Below are positions 1-8,023 of a DNA stretch of 64,000 bases, piece after piece (the first letter of the stretch is position 1; every line of letters begins with the position of its first letter). This DNA is from Legionellaceae bacterium (GTDB lineage Bacteria; Pseudomonadota; Gammaproteobacteria; Legionellales; Legionellaceae), in assembly GCA_018061965.1 (NCBI GenBank), contig JAGOTG010000006.1, forward strand, positions 62,001 through 126,000, in the 5' to 3' direction. The notes under the pieces are model-generated. The model did not search any database. It had not been told where the DNA came from and was given only the letters and a program-made list of their open reading frames with translations. The position numbers and the translations under genes are program-made.

Positions 1-684
1 TAAGTATGCTTCGGCTACTAATACATCACTATCCAATGTAATCGATTGCTTTTTTAAGACTCTCGTTGTTTTTAAAAACTCTTTGGCGCGTGCGACTTGT
101 TTTTCAGCTACACGTATCAATTCATTGGCTGTTAAAAACCCCTCGTAAGAGGCATACAACTCATAAGCCAATTGATTTTTTGCCTGTTCATTGCCGTGAC
201 GTGCCGCCAACAACAAGGCCCGGGTTTGAGCTTGTTTTGCGCGTATTTTCCCCCCAGAATAAATAGGTGCCGTTAGCTTAAATGCAGTGTCTAAATTACT
301 GTAATATCCAGGATGATTTAGAGCACTCGGTTTGGTAGATAAAGTATTTGAGCCCGTATATTGGTTAGCACCAAAATCAGCGAAGCTAGCATTTCCTTGG
401 CTTAATTTATAACCAAAAACAGTCATGGGATTATCACTGCTTGCGCCTGTGAACTCGAACCCCAATTGTGGCCAACTCATGCTATCTGCTCGCTTTAATG
501 CACCCAATGCAACATCAATTGACGCCTGTTTCCCTTGTATTTGGGGATTATGATTTAACGCAAGTTGTATTGCTTTAGAATAAGAAATCAGTTGAGCTGA
601 ATACGCATAAGGCCCCGAAAATAAGAGAGCTATAGTAGCAACTAAAGAAAAGTGTTTTTTTATAACACGACCACATATAAACAT
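1..684 (-). CDS. TolC-family outer membrane efflux protein (C-terminal part missing)
   Basis: The first 228 residues of a protein that continues beyond the left edge. The N-terminus is a Sec signal peptide (hydrophobic run, then ...AYSAQ), followed by the typical TolC/OEP start with 'AIQLALNHNPQIQ' and a helical, Gln/Ala-rich barrel/coiled-coil region. The motif 'NPMTVFGYKL' is typical of a TolC subgroup often found beside BigR-type ArsR regulators. The ATG at 684 has an AAGGA ribosome site seven bases upstream. The gene follows an ArsR regulator on the same strand, with an operator-like palindrome (705-720) in the gap. The family forms the outer-membrane duct of tripartite export systems. 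The inner-membrane and adaptor partners probably lie outside the window, and the substrate cannot be told. Confidence 0.85.
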   Translation of the reverse strand, partial: MFICGRVIKKHFSLVATIALLFSGPYAYSAQLISYSKAIQLALNHNPQIQGKQASIDVALGALKRADSMSWPQLGFEFTGASSDNPMTVFGYKLSQGNASFADFGANQYTGSNTLSTKPSALNHPGYYSNLDTAFKLTAPIYSGGKIRAKQAQTRALLLAARHGNEQAKNQLAYELYASYEGFLTANELIRVAEKQVARAKEFLKTTRVLKKQSITLDSDVLVAEAYL

Positions 685-704
685 CAGGTATCCTTGGTCT
701 AAGC

Positions 705-720
705 ATTAGAGCAATCTAAT
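705..720. promoter_or_regulatory. Operator-like palindrome upstream of the tolC-type gene
   Basis: ATTAGA-GCAA-TCTAAT is a perfect 6-bp inverted repeat with a 4-base spacer, between the ArsR regulator and the efflux gene. A near copy lies at 1060-1075 before the regulator's own start. The flanks match too: on the minus strand both sites are preceded by TAATAT and followed by GC and then GACC. Two copies in front of two adjacent genes is the expected pattern for an autoregulating ArsR repressor. The binding assignment is inference. Confidence 0.55.
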
Positions 721-733
721 ATATTATTGCTTT

Positions 734-1048
734 TTAATCCTTGCAATATATTAAATAGAGTGTAGATAAAATGGCTTCTACTTCGGGCCTATTAATAAAG
801 TAGTACACGTGTTTTCCTTGTTTTTTAACATCAAGCAAACCCTCGCCCCTCATTTTAGCTAAATGTTGAGAAAGGGCCGATTGAGACAAATCAATAAGTG
901 CCGCGAGTTCTCCGACAGTGCATTCTCTTTTCAATAAATAGCATAAAATAAGTAGTCTTTTGGAATTAGCCAAGAGCTTTAGTAGTCTTTCCGCTTTCGA
1001 GGCATTGTTTTTCATAACCTCTATGCTTGTATTAATTAATTTACTCAT
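734..1048 (-). CDS. ArsR/SmtB-family repressor, BigR/SqrR (persulfide-sensing) type
   Basis: A 104-residue winged-helix protein covering the whole family length. The recognition region is 'SQSALSQHLAKMR', followed by the wing 'KKQGKHVYYF'. Two cysteines, Cys36 (in 'LLILCYLL') and Cys102 (in 'YLIYCKD'), are 66 residues apart. That is the spacing of the redox pair in SqrR/BigR, which forms a disulfide or polysulfide bridge in response to reactive sulfur. A third cysteine, Cys43, is also present. No ArsR-type metal-binding Cys cluster (CxC in the recognition helix) is seen. The gene is upstream of, and probably co-regulated with, the TolC-family gene through the palindromes at 705-720 and 1060-1075. 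The family call is firm; the sulfur ligand is inferred from the cysteine spacing. Confidence 0.85.
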   Translation of the reverse strand: MSKLINTSIEVMKNNASKAERLLKLLANSKRLLILCYLLKRECTVGELAALIDLSQSALSQHLAKMRGEGLLDVKKQGKHVYYFINRPEVEAILSTLYLIYCKD

Positions 1049-1059
1049 CGGGTCATTGC

Positions 1060-1075
1060 ATTAGAAAAAGCTAAT
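1060..1075. promoter_or_regulatory. Operator-like palindrome upstream of the ArsR gene
   Basis: ATTAGA-AAAA-GCTAAT is an imperfect inverted repeat (5 of 6 pairs) about 12 bp before the regulator's ATG. It has the same layout as the perfect copy at 705-720, which suggests autorepression. Confidence 0.5.
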
Positions 1076-1224
1076 ATTAAAACAGGGGGAATAATATTGC
1101 AAGTTACTACAGAACAGCATTGATAATAATTATGTCAATGAAGAGTCTGGTATTTTTGTCATTCAATGCAAGTTCCGTTTGTAAACTTGTGGTTGATATT
1201 ACCACCGGATTTGATGAGAAGAAT

Positions 1225-2832
1225 ATGTTGTCAAACGAAATATGGAACTTAACATCAGAAGAAATAGACTTCATCAAAAAAAACAGACTAAAAAACGACT
1301 GGCCTTTGCTTTGTTGTTTAAATCGTATCAAGATAAGCATGAGTTTTTCGAGGATTTAACAAAACTACCACGTCATGTTGTCAACAACAACAACAGCCCA
1401 TATCCTAAATATATCCCCCACAATAGGGAAAATATCTTCAAGAACTTATGACAATCATGTTTCTTCAATAAGAAAATATTTTAAAACATCCTTTTCGACA
1501 AAAGAGCACTACAAGGAATTAACTCTATGAATTCGAAGTCAGGTGTTGCCCACTCAGTTTTTAAATAAAGACGAAATCAAATCATTGGTTACCCAACGTC
1601 TAAAAAAATTGAGCATTGAGCCCATGAAAGAAAAAACCATGGATCGTATTATTGTTAATGCAATGAACGCTTATGAGGCTGATTTATTTTTATCGCTAAA
1701 AAACAGCTTATCCGCAGAAGCCGAGGCACAGCTCAAAGGCTTATTGTTACTGTATAAAGAAGGCTTATCTTATTTAGGCTGGGTGAGCAAAGATATCAAT
1801 AATCCATCGCTTGATTCAATATTGGAACTACTAGAGCCATTAGCTATTTTAAATCGATTTCAATTTGATATAAAAGCCGCCAAATCCATCCCAAGGAAAA
1901 TGGTTCTTCATTATTCAGATGCATTTACTCGCTTGAATCCAAGCCATTTAAAGCAGATGAGTGCATATCAAAGATTATTTTATCTCTTCTGACAACTTAA
2001 AACATGCACTGACTAACGTCGCCAATGCATTATTTGAAATTAGATTAAAAGAAATATGGGGGGGAAATACCCGTTGCTGTTGGAAGTGACTCTACTCAGT
2101 TTTCAGCTTACTTTCAAAATCTAATATCCGAATATCATAACCGTTATGGCGGTCGAGGCGTTATGATTTATTGGCATGTAGAAAAAAATGCTTGTTGTAT
2201 TCATTCCCAATTGAAAAGTGTTTCAAGCACTGAAGTTGCCGCAATGATTGAAGGTGTTCTTAGGCATTGTACCGAAATGTCTGTTCAGAAAAACTATGTA
2301 GATACGCATGGCCAAAGTGAAGCAGGATTTGCATTTTCATATCTCCTTGGTTTCTCTCTAATGCCACGCTTGGCAAATTTGAACAAGCAAAAATTAGCTC
2401 AATGCGAAATTGGAGATTATCAACGCTATAAAAATTTACAACCTATTTGGGGTGATTCTATTAATTGGGGATTAATTGAAGAACAATACAACCAAATAGT
2501 AAAATACACCGCTGCAATGAAGGCAGGACATGCAGATCCAGAGTCCATTCTTAGAAGATGCAATCAAAACAATCTTAAGCATCCTACTTACATAGCATTG
2601 TCTCAATTGGGTAAAGTCATAAAAACGATTTTTATCTGCAATTACTTAATGCATGCGTCTATGAGACAAGAAATTCAAGAGGGATTAAATGTTGTAGAGC
2701 TTTGGAATGGCGTCAGTAAGTTTATTTTTTACGGGCGGGCGGATGAAATCTCATCTAACCATGAGAAAGCACAAACACTATATGTGCAATATTTGAACTT
2801 GCTACAACTTTCAATGGTCTATATCAATACGG
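1225..2832 (+). pseudogene. Tn3-family transposase, frameshifted and 3'-truncated
   Basis: Pieces of one Tn3-family transposase (normally about 960-1000 aa) lie in order in different frames. They are an N-terminal DUF4158-like start ('LTSEEIDFIKK', then after a poly-A frameshift near 1280 'RLAFALLFKSYQ'), a middle part at about 1543-1992, and the catalytic part from about 2080. The DDE acidic residues are still readable: D in 'GSDSTQFSAY', D in 'YVDTHGQSE' and E in 'EGLNVVE'. Breaks occur near 1280 (A-run), 1400-1540, 1985 and 2055-2061 (G-run). The reading ends abruptly after 'LSMVYINT' (about 2830), where the sequence jumps into integrase coding. No Tn3 terminal inverted repeats or resolvase were found, so this is a dead remnant. 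The start position is approximate. Confidence 0.85.
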
Positions 2833-2835
2833 TAA

Positions 2836-3210
2836 GGAAAAGGAAAAAAAGATAGGGTTGTACCTTTTTCGCCAGCCTTTAACGAGACATTGGCTCTCCA
2901 TATAAAGCATTATAGAAATGAGAATAGATTATATTTATTTGAATCAGACTTTCGTCGTAACTATACTGACCGAGGAGTTAGAAAGATTCTGATGCGATAT
3001 ACCAAGCATGCTGGTATTGAAAGGTCGATATCACCACATAAATTAAGACATTTTTTGTTTACTTGGCTAAAGACTAAGAATATAGACGATGCATTTATTC
3101 AACCCTATTCAGGGCATGTTAAAAGAGATTCTCTTGAAATTTATTCCAAGCTAAGTTTGGCTAACGCACAGGATAAATATAACGATGTTATTGGGGATTT
3201 TCCTGTATGA
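2836..3210 (+). pseudogene. Tyrosine recombinase/integrase, C-terminal fragment
   Basis: From 2836 the frame reads '[11 protein letters not shown]', the entry into the catalytic half of a tyrosine recombinase. It continues through '[13 protein letters not shown]' (HxLR box), '[13 protein letters not shown]' (GHxxR and the Tyr nucleophile) and the end 'VIGDFPV'. The N-terminal SAM-like domain and the first catalytic arginine are missing, and the codon just before the fragment is a stop in this frame. The fragment is fused directly to the truncated Tn3 transposase, so it is not a working gene. Confidence 0.8.
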
Positions 3211-3294
3211 TGTCCTGAGTTTTGCGTCAGGGCGCGAGTTCCGGAGCCCTAGGCCGTATTGTGCTTTTGCACCCAATGCAATCCAAGATGAGCG

Positions 3295-4403
3295 CTATGC
3301 TTTGAACCAAAATGACGGCACGACTCCCGTATCATGACCATCTAGTAAATTGTTACAACAAGCTGCCGTGGCAAAAAAACCTAAAACCGTGATCGCAGCA
3401 ATTCCGATACCAATAGGCAAAGCAGAACCGCCGATGGCAATCGCCATGCCGATAGAGCAAGCAGAGAATAGAAGACAGAATAAAAATCTACTACGAAAGG
3501 TATTAAAAGAGGACAATGCAAATTGAGCATGGTTAGTTAAAGCGGCATTATCACGTTGCGAATGCGATGGTTGTAATCGATCCACTTCTGGATTGAGTAA
3601 AGTAGCGTAATGTGAGCCACCCGGTATCCTATAGATAGCGATGTCCATGAGAGGTGGCGTTGCTCCAAAATCGTCTCTATTGTCGTAAAGACAGCTCACC
3701 ATGGCATCACCAGATTCACTATAAACCTGAATGTGGATTTGTTTGTCAGCAAAATACCAACCTGTTACTTGAAGATTGGTATTTTTTTCCAACTTTGCAA
3801 GGTCATCAAACATATTGTCATCTGCAACAATTAAGCGTAACTGTAGCCTATCAAAACGGGTTTGCGCAATCCCGGGTTCCTCTGGACAGTGGGTTTGTGT
3901 TTGATTGATATGTGAGATGATATCAAAGCGCAAATATGCGGCTAGCAAATACAGAATAGGGTCACGCTCTGGGCGCACACGCCCAAGACCATATACAGGC
4001 ATGTGGCTTTGAATATAGGCCAGAGATTCTGGTGTTTGGGGCAAATGTCGGTACCTATCTAAAAAAGCTATGAGGTCTGTCTCTAATGGTCATTTACTAG
4101 CATGAGGTAATCGGACTGTTCTCTGACCAAGAGGAGGTCTTGGATCAGTGGGCAATGTATTATGGGGTGCATAGTTTTCGTAAGGCTGTAATTTATCTTT
4201 ATGAAATGATATAGAAATTGATATACGAATTCCTGTTGATTCTGCAACACGCCTGTAAGCAATAAGCTTTGAATAACAGACCGAGGACCAGAATTGCCAT
4301 CTCCGAAGGAATCAACGAAAGCAGTATAGATCGCATGGCGAGCTAGATTGGCTTGTTGAGCCAAAAACCGTGCCTCTCGCGAAGTCCCATTTACAGATTT
4401 CAG
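3295..4403 (-). pseudogene. OTU-like cysteine protease relative, frameshifted, with C-terminal membrane hairpin
   Basis: Two minus-strand frames read as one protein. The upstream part (from about 4403) contains 'DGNSGPRSVIQSLL', which resembles the OTU catalytic box DGNC with Cys changed to Ser (codon TCT at about 4290-4292; TGT would encode Cys). It stops at 4083. The next frame is open from 4089 ('PLETDLIAFLDRYRHLP') and carries 'GGSHYATLL', which fits an OTU His box, and a C-terminal pair of hydrophobic helices. A single-base shift near 4087-4090 joins them. No convincing start codon is seen for the first part. OTU enzymes are deubiquitinases, and Legionellales often inject them into hosts. 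The loss of Cys and the frameshift argue for decay. The OTU call rests on two short motifs and is moderate. Confidence 0.45.
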
Positions 4404-4564
4404 TCATTTTTCGATGGGATGGATGATATATCCTACTTTGTCAAAGCTCATTAGACATTCTCACTCAACAAACGAGCAATCTTATACCAGTTTTGTTATA
4501 AGATTGCCTATAAAGCAACCATTCTCACTGCCAGCATACAACGCCGTCCTCCGCTAAATGGTCA

Positions 4565-5008
4565 TTACTCTAATGTCCAATTTATCGCACTAGGCTTATG
4601 AACGCCAACAAGGTTAGTGCAAGTGGCTGCTGTTGTAGTATAAATTGCATCTATATTGGACAATGAGACAACCGAGCCAGTGATAGCGTCTTCATGTGAT
4701 TGCGCATCTTTCAATGACGCAGAAACAAACGTTGCAAACTTATTGTCTCCGCATTGCACCGTTAACGAAATATTCTTCTCCCCGCCGAAAAAACTGTATG
4801 GGATATTAGTGTGACCAGCAATAATTTTAAATGCCGAATCTCTTCCCGGCCAACCCATACCTTTTGTAACGGTCTGTTGAATAATATAACAATCAGATGA
4901 CGTATTATTTTTAATGATAATATCCAACAACCCATTACAGTCGCACGTAGAACAGGCAAAAAGAGTCGGCGAAGCGAAAACCAGCAACCCTATAATATAT
5001 TTTTTCAT
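4565..5008 (-). CDS. Small secreted cysteine-rich protein of unknown function
   Basis: Starting at the ATG at 5008, the product is 147 aa with a clear signal peptide (MKK, then a hydrophobic core) ending in '...TLFAC'. The reading frame extends 21 codons further upstream, but that would bury the signal peptide and overlap the neighbouring gene. The mature part is Cys-rich ('CSTCDCNG', then Cys in 'SDCY', 'VQCG' and 'ATCTN'), which suggests disulfides in the periplasm or outside the cell. LFAC is a poor lipobox, so lipidation is uncertain. I recognise no family. It sits downstream of the ABM monooxygenase on the same strand. Confidence 0.6.
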   Translation of the reverse strand: MKKYIIGLLVFASPTLFACSTCDCNGLLDIIIKNNTSSDCYIIQQTVTKGMGWPGRDSAFKIIAGHTNIPYSFFGGEKNISLTVQCGDNKFATFVSASLKDAQSHEDAITGSVVSLSNIDAIYTTTAATCTNLVGVHKPSAINWTLE

Positions 5009-5067
5009 CACAGCAAACCTCTCAATGTCAGTACAATAGGACTTTTGTAACAATAAAAACTCTAAAT

Positions 5068-5364
5068 TCATGCCAATTCGGTTGCAAAAATAACCTGGTA
5101 AGGTTTGGCTAATAAGGTTTCCAATTTCTGCCCTAACTCAATAATATAAGGCTTTGCAAACTGCTCTCGGTGCCGCTCCTTACTCACCCACTGTTCATAC
5201 AATACAAATTGCGCTGGATTATCACTGCTTTGATGCAATTTATATTCTAAACAGATTTCTTCTGCACGACTGGGTTCCACAACCGCTTTTAATGCCGCAG
5301 CAAGTTCATGTTCTTTGCCGGCTTTTGCTTCTAAAACAGCAATGACTGTATACGATTTTGACAT
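5068..5364 (-). CDS. ABM-domain protein, putative quinol/antibiotic monooxygenase (YgiN-like)
   Basis: A 98-aa single-domain protein of the ABM ferredoxin-like fold. It has 'YTVIAVLEAKAGKEHELAAAL' at the start, 'LEYKLHQSSDNPAQFVLYEQW' in the centre and 'HREQFAKPYI' after it, the usual order for YgiN-type proteins. The ATG at 5364 is preferred over a GTG three codons upstream because of the GGGG ribosome site. These proteins are cofactor-free oxygenases acting on quinols or similar substrates, but many have no proven substrate, so the family name is safer than a reaction. Confidence 0.8.
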   Translation of the reverse strand: MSKSYTVIAVLEAKAGKEHELAAALKAVVEPSRAEEICLEYKLHQSSDNPAQFVLYEQWVSKERHREQFAKPYIIELGQKLETLLAKPYQVIFATELA

Positions 5365-5641
5365 TAACAGCACCCCATAATAAGCTAATTCAACGTGGGC
5401 AAGTATAACAATGCTTATCAGCTGCAGGCTACTCTCTACGCTCGTTATGATGCAAATTTATAACTCAGCGTTAAGTCACCTTCGTGGAGAATCCAAGGAG
5501 CAGACTCGATGGATAGTCTTTGGTTTGTATAGTCAATGGAGTTTGCCCTCTAACTGACAAGATACGCGATAAGCGTTGATGTAACGGCAAGGTCAAGCAC
5601 TTTTTTCATTTTGATTATCCAAAAAAAGAAAAGGGAAATTT

Positions 5642-5728
5642 ATGCCAAATAAGATCGAAACGCTTGGATTGAGTCGTTGTAATCGACTTTTCAGAAGCTT
5701 GTTGGTTAATCTCAATAACTTCAAATGA
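5642..5728 (+). CDS. Possible 28-codon small ORF
   Basis: An ATG preceded by AAGGG at good spacing opens 28 codons (starting MPNKIETLGL) and stops 13 bases before a well-formed terminator (5742-5775). The arrangement of ribosome site, short frame and terminator is suggestive, but I recognise no homologue and no clear promoter. It could equally be an untranslated RNA or a gene remnant. The rest of 5374-5794 shows nothing I can name. Confidence 0.25.
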   Translation: MPNKIETLGLSRCNRLFRSLLVNLNNFK

Positions 5729-5741
5729 TGAGCGGCGATAT

Positions 5742-5775
5742 CTCAAAGAAATATCTTTGAGTTTTAATTTTTATT
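5742..5775 (+). terminator. Rho-independent terminator
   Basis: CTCAAAGA-AATA-TCTTTGAG forms an 8-bp perfect stem with a 4-base loop, followed by a T-rich tail (TTTTAATTTTTATTTT). It points to a transcript from the plus strand, possibly the small ORF at 5642. Confidence 0.6.
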
Positions 5776-5794
5776 TTAGGAAACTTGATTCTAT

Positions 5795-5871
5795 TGGTCG
5801 GGACGGAAGGATTTGAACCTTCGACCACTAGCACCCCATGCTAGTACGCTACCAGGCTGCGCTACGCCCCG
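5795..5871 (-). tRNA. tRNA-Pro (anticodon GGG)
   Basis: On the minus strand the sequence starts CGGGGCG and pairs with CGTCCCG at the 3' end, followed by the discriminator A and an encoded CCA. The D-arm 'GCGCAGCCTGGTAGCG', the T-loop 'GGTTCGAATCC' and the anticodon loop ATGGGGT in a CTAGC/GCTAG stem give anticodon GGG. All four arms fold, and the length is 77 nt. Confidence 0.95.
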
Positions 5872-5924
5872 AGACCTGAGATGATAACACAAGCTCTAAA
5901 ACTTGTTAACAGTAATAAGGGGCG

Positions 5925-7745
5925 TCAATAATCATTATTTTTTGATCTCAACCACTCTTTAATTTTCTGTTGTAGCATAGGAAGACTAATTGCACCATTT
6001 TTCAAGACTTGATCATGAAAATCGCGAATATCAAAATGCCCACCCAGTTGGTTTTTTGCTTCGTTACGTAAATCTACTATGGTGCGTTTCCCTAACATAT
6101 AAGCCGTAGCTTGTCCGGGCAACATAATATAGCGATCGACTTCGCCTTCAATAATATTTTCACTGAGTGCGGTGTGTTGTTTTAAATAATCGACAGCTTG
6201 CTCTCGGCTCCAATGAAAAGCATGGATACCGGTATCAACTACCAGTCTTGCAGAACGCAATGCTTCATTGGATAACATACCCAAACGTGAAATATCATCG
6301 AGATATAAGCCCATTTCGTCAGCGAGTCGCTCTGCATACAACCCCCAGCCCTCTCCGAAACCGGAGTTAAACAAATACCGACTGACTGTTGGCAAAGATT
6401 GATTTTCATAATGCAAAGCAATTTGAAAATGATGCCCCGGGATTAATTCATGAAATAAAGTGGCCTCTTGGTCGATACGGCCTCGATTCTTAGGATCGAA
6501 CGTATTGATATAAAAAACACCCGGCTCGGTCCCTGCATCATTCGGAGGATAATATTCGCCTGAAGCGCCCGTCTTTGCCCGGTACTCTGGGTAAGGTCTA
6601 ATCGTTCCCTCTGTTTGAGGGCGCTTACCAAACCATTTAGGAAGTAACTCCTGCACTCTTTGTAATGCGGCAAAATTATAATCTAAAATATCTTGTTCAC
6701 TAGAAAAATAATTTTGAGATTCATCTTTTGCCCGCTGAAAAATATAAGCCATATCTCGACTGGCATATTTTTTAAACCCAATGTCACCCACCTCTTTAGA
6801 TAAGTCTAGCATCGTCTTAAGACCTAGCTCATGAATTTCCTTTGATGTTACTGACAAAGTTGTTTCTTGCTTTATCTTGGCTTGATAGCAAGCTGCACCA
6901 GAAGGTATCGCCCATACGCCTATTTCTTCGCGAGCCAAAGGTAAATACTCTTTTTCAAGATAATCAGCATATTTTTGGATGGCTGGATGAATCACTGTTT
7001 TCACTAAATCTTTTATTTGACCTCTAAATACTGGATCATCATCGCGCAGTGCGAACGCAAAATAGGGAGATTCTTCAATAGGAGTATTTAGAATAATGGA
7101 GAGTTGCATGAGCACACGTTTTACTGCTGGTTTGGGAGCGGTATAGCCAAGTTGCAAACCCAATTTTAAATTATTAATTTGATCGTCTGCCACTTTGCCA
7201 AAAGTTCGCCAACGAGTCAGCGCCTGTTGTCGATATGCCGGTGTCCCGACAGGCTGCTTTTCCGCAATCATCGCCAAATTACTATACCAACCTGAAGCGG
7301 GATTAACATCCCATAATTCTTCTCTGCAAATTCGGCTGGCTTGATTGGCTGCCAGTGTTTCTTTTAACAATTGATAAGTGACATATTGAGAAGAGTTTTG
7401 AAAACTTTTCATATCAAGCGCAGTTAACGCAGTTAAAAAATCATCTTCTTGTTGCCACCAATGTTGATACCCCTCTATCGAACTATCCATAAATCGATCG
7501 AGTGCTACATCAGCTTTTCCCCAAAATATACCAAGCTCAGGCTGATACTCAAACAAGGCTGTTTCATATGCGTTGGCTATCGCAGAAAATGCCTCTAGTG
7601 TATTTTTGCTTTTCATAGAAAAAGTAGATGCTCCCCATATCGTCATACAAAATAATAAAATGAAACCACCTAATAAAGCTATTCTGAACGATTTTTTGAT
7701 TTTCAATCTCCTGCTATCAGAGCAAGGTCTTTCACAGACAGACAT
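5925..7745 (-). CDS. DUF885-family metallopeptidase-like protein, membrane anchored
   Basis: A 606-aa protein of the DUF885 family. An N-terminal hydrophobic segment at about residues 19-40 acts as a signal anchor or signal peptide, so the domain is probably periplasmic. The diagnostic motif 'HELIPGHHFQ' (a HExxxxH-type zinc site) lies around residue 440. 'GEGWGLYAERLADEMG' follows, with conserved acidic and Tyr residues of the family. The length is normal. Members are thought to be zinc carboxypeptidases or dipeptidases, but the physiological substrate is unknown. No strong ribosome site precedes the ATG at 7745. It is transcribed toward tRNA-Pro and is divergent from the hydrolase at 8024. 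Confidence 0.85.
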   Translation of the reverse strand: MSVCERPCSDSRRLKIKKSFRIALLGGFILLFCMTIWGASTFSMKSKNTLEAFSAIANAYETALFEYQPELGIFWGKADVALDRFMDSSIEGYQHWWQQEDDFLTALTALDMKSFQNSSQYVTYQLLKETLAANQASRICREELWDVNPASGWYSNLAMIAEKQPVGTPAYRQQALTRWRTFGKVADDQINNLKLGLQLGYTAPKPAVKRVLMQLSIILNTPIEESPYFAFALRDDDPVFRGQIKDLVKTVIHPAIQKYADYLEKEYLPLAREEIGVWAIPSGAACYQAKIKQETTLSVTSKEIHELGLKTMLDLSKEVGDIGFKKYASRDMAYIFQRAKDESQNYFSSEQDILDYNFAALQRVQELLPKWFGKRPQTEGTIRPYPEYRAKTGASGEYYPPNDAGTEPGVFYINTFDPKNRGRIDQEATLFHELIPGHHFQIALHYENQSLPTVSRYLFNSGFGEGWGLYAERLADEMGLYLDDISRLGMLSNEALRSARLVVDTGIHAFHWSREQAVDYLKQHTALSENIIEGEVDRYIMLPGQATAYMLGKRTIVDLRNEAKNQLGGHFDIRDFHDQVLKNGAISLPMLQQKIKEWLRSKNNDY

Positions 7746-7826
7746 CGTGTCCTAGCGCGCTTCGCGAGGCATCTCCCGGAATTTATAATATCCCCCAACG
7801 GCTCGGGATGACAACAGTTTTTCCTG

Positions 7827-7990
7827 ATATACCTTTTACGGATGAATTTTAGGGATTTTAGGCGATTTGATTTTTGGGGCTAAGCTACGATTAAAAAGGA
7901 GTAATAGCCAGTTCTATTGCGAGTTTTTAATCGTAGCTTAGCCCCAAAAGCGATAGCATAAAAACCTAAAATTCACTCGTGAAAGGTATA
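7827..7990. repeat. MITE-like long imperfect hairpin
   Basis: The whole 164-bp segment folds on itself. Outer arms: ATACCTTTTACGGATGAATT against the complement of AATTCACTCGTGAAAGGTAT. Inner arms: TTTTGGGGCTAAGCTACGAT and its exact complement (about 7872-7897 and 7926-7949). The centre is a short loop, and TA dinucleotides flank both ends, as for Tc1/mariner-type (IS630) non-autonomous elements. There is no coding content. It fills the gap between two divergent genes and ends about 33 bp before the next start codon, so it may carry or disturb the promoter. Confidence 0.7.
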
Positions 7991-8023
7991 TAATATGAGT
8001 TACTCATTTCAGTAGAGCGTAAC

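Noticed and set aside
1120..1451. Two small overlapping frames as separate genes
   Set aside because: They read as pieces of the N-terminal part of the Tn3 transposase in shifted frames.
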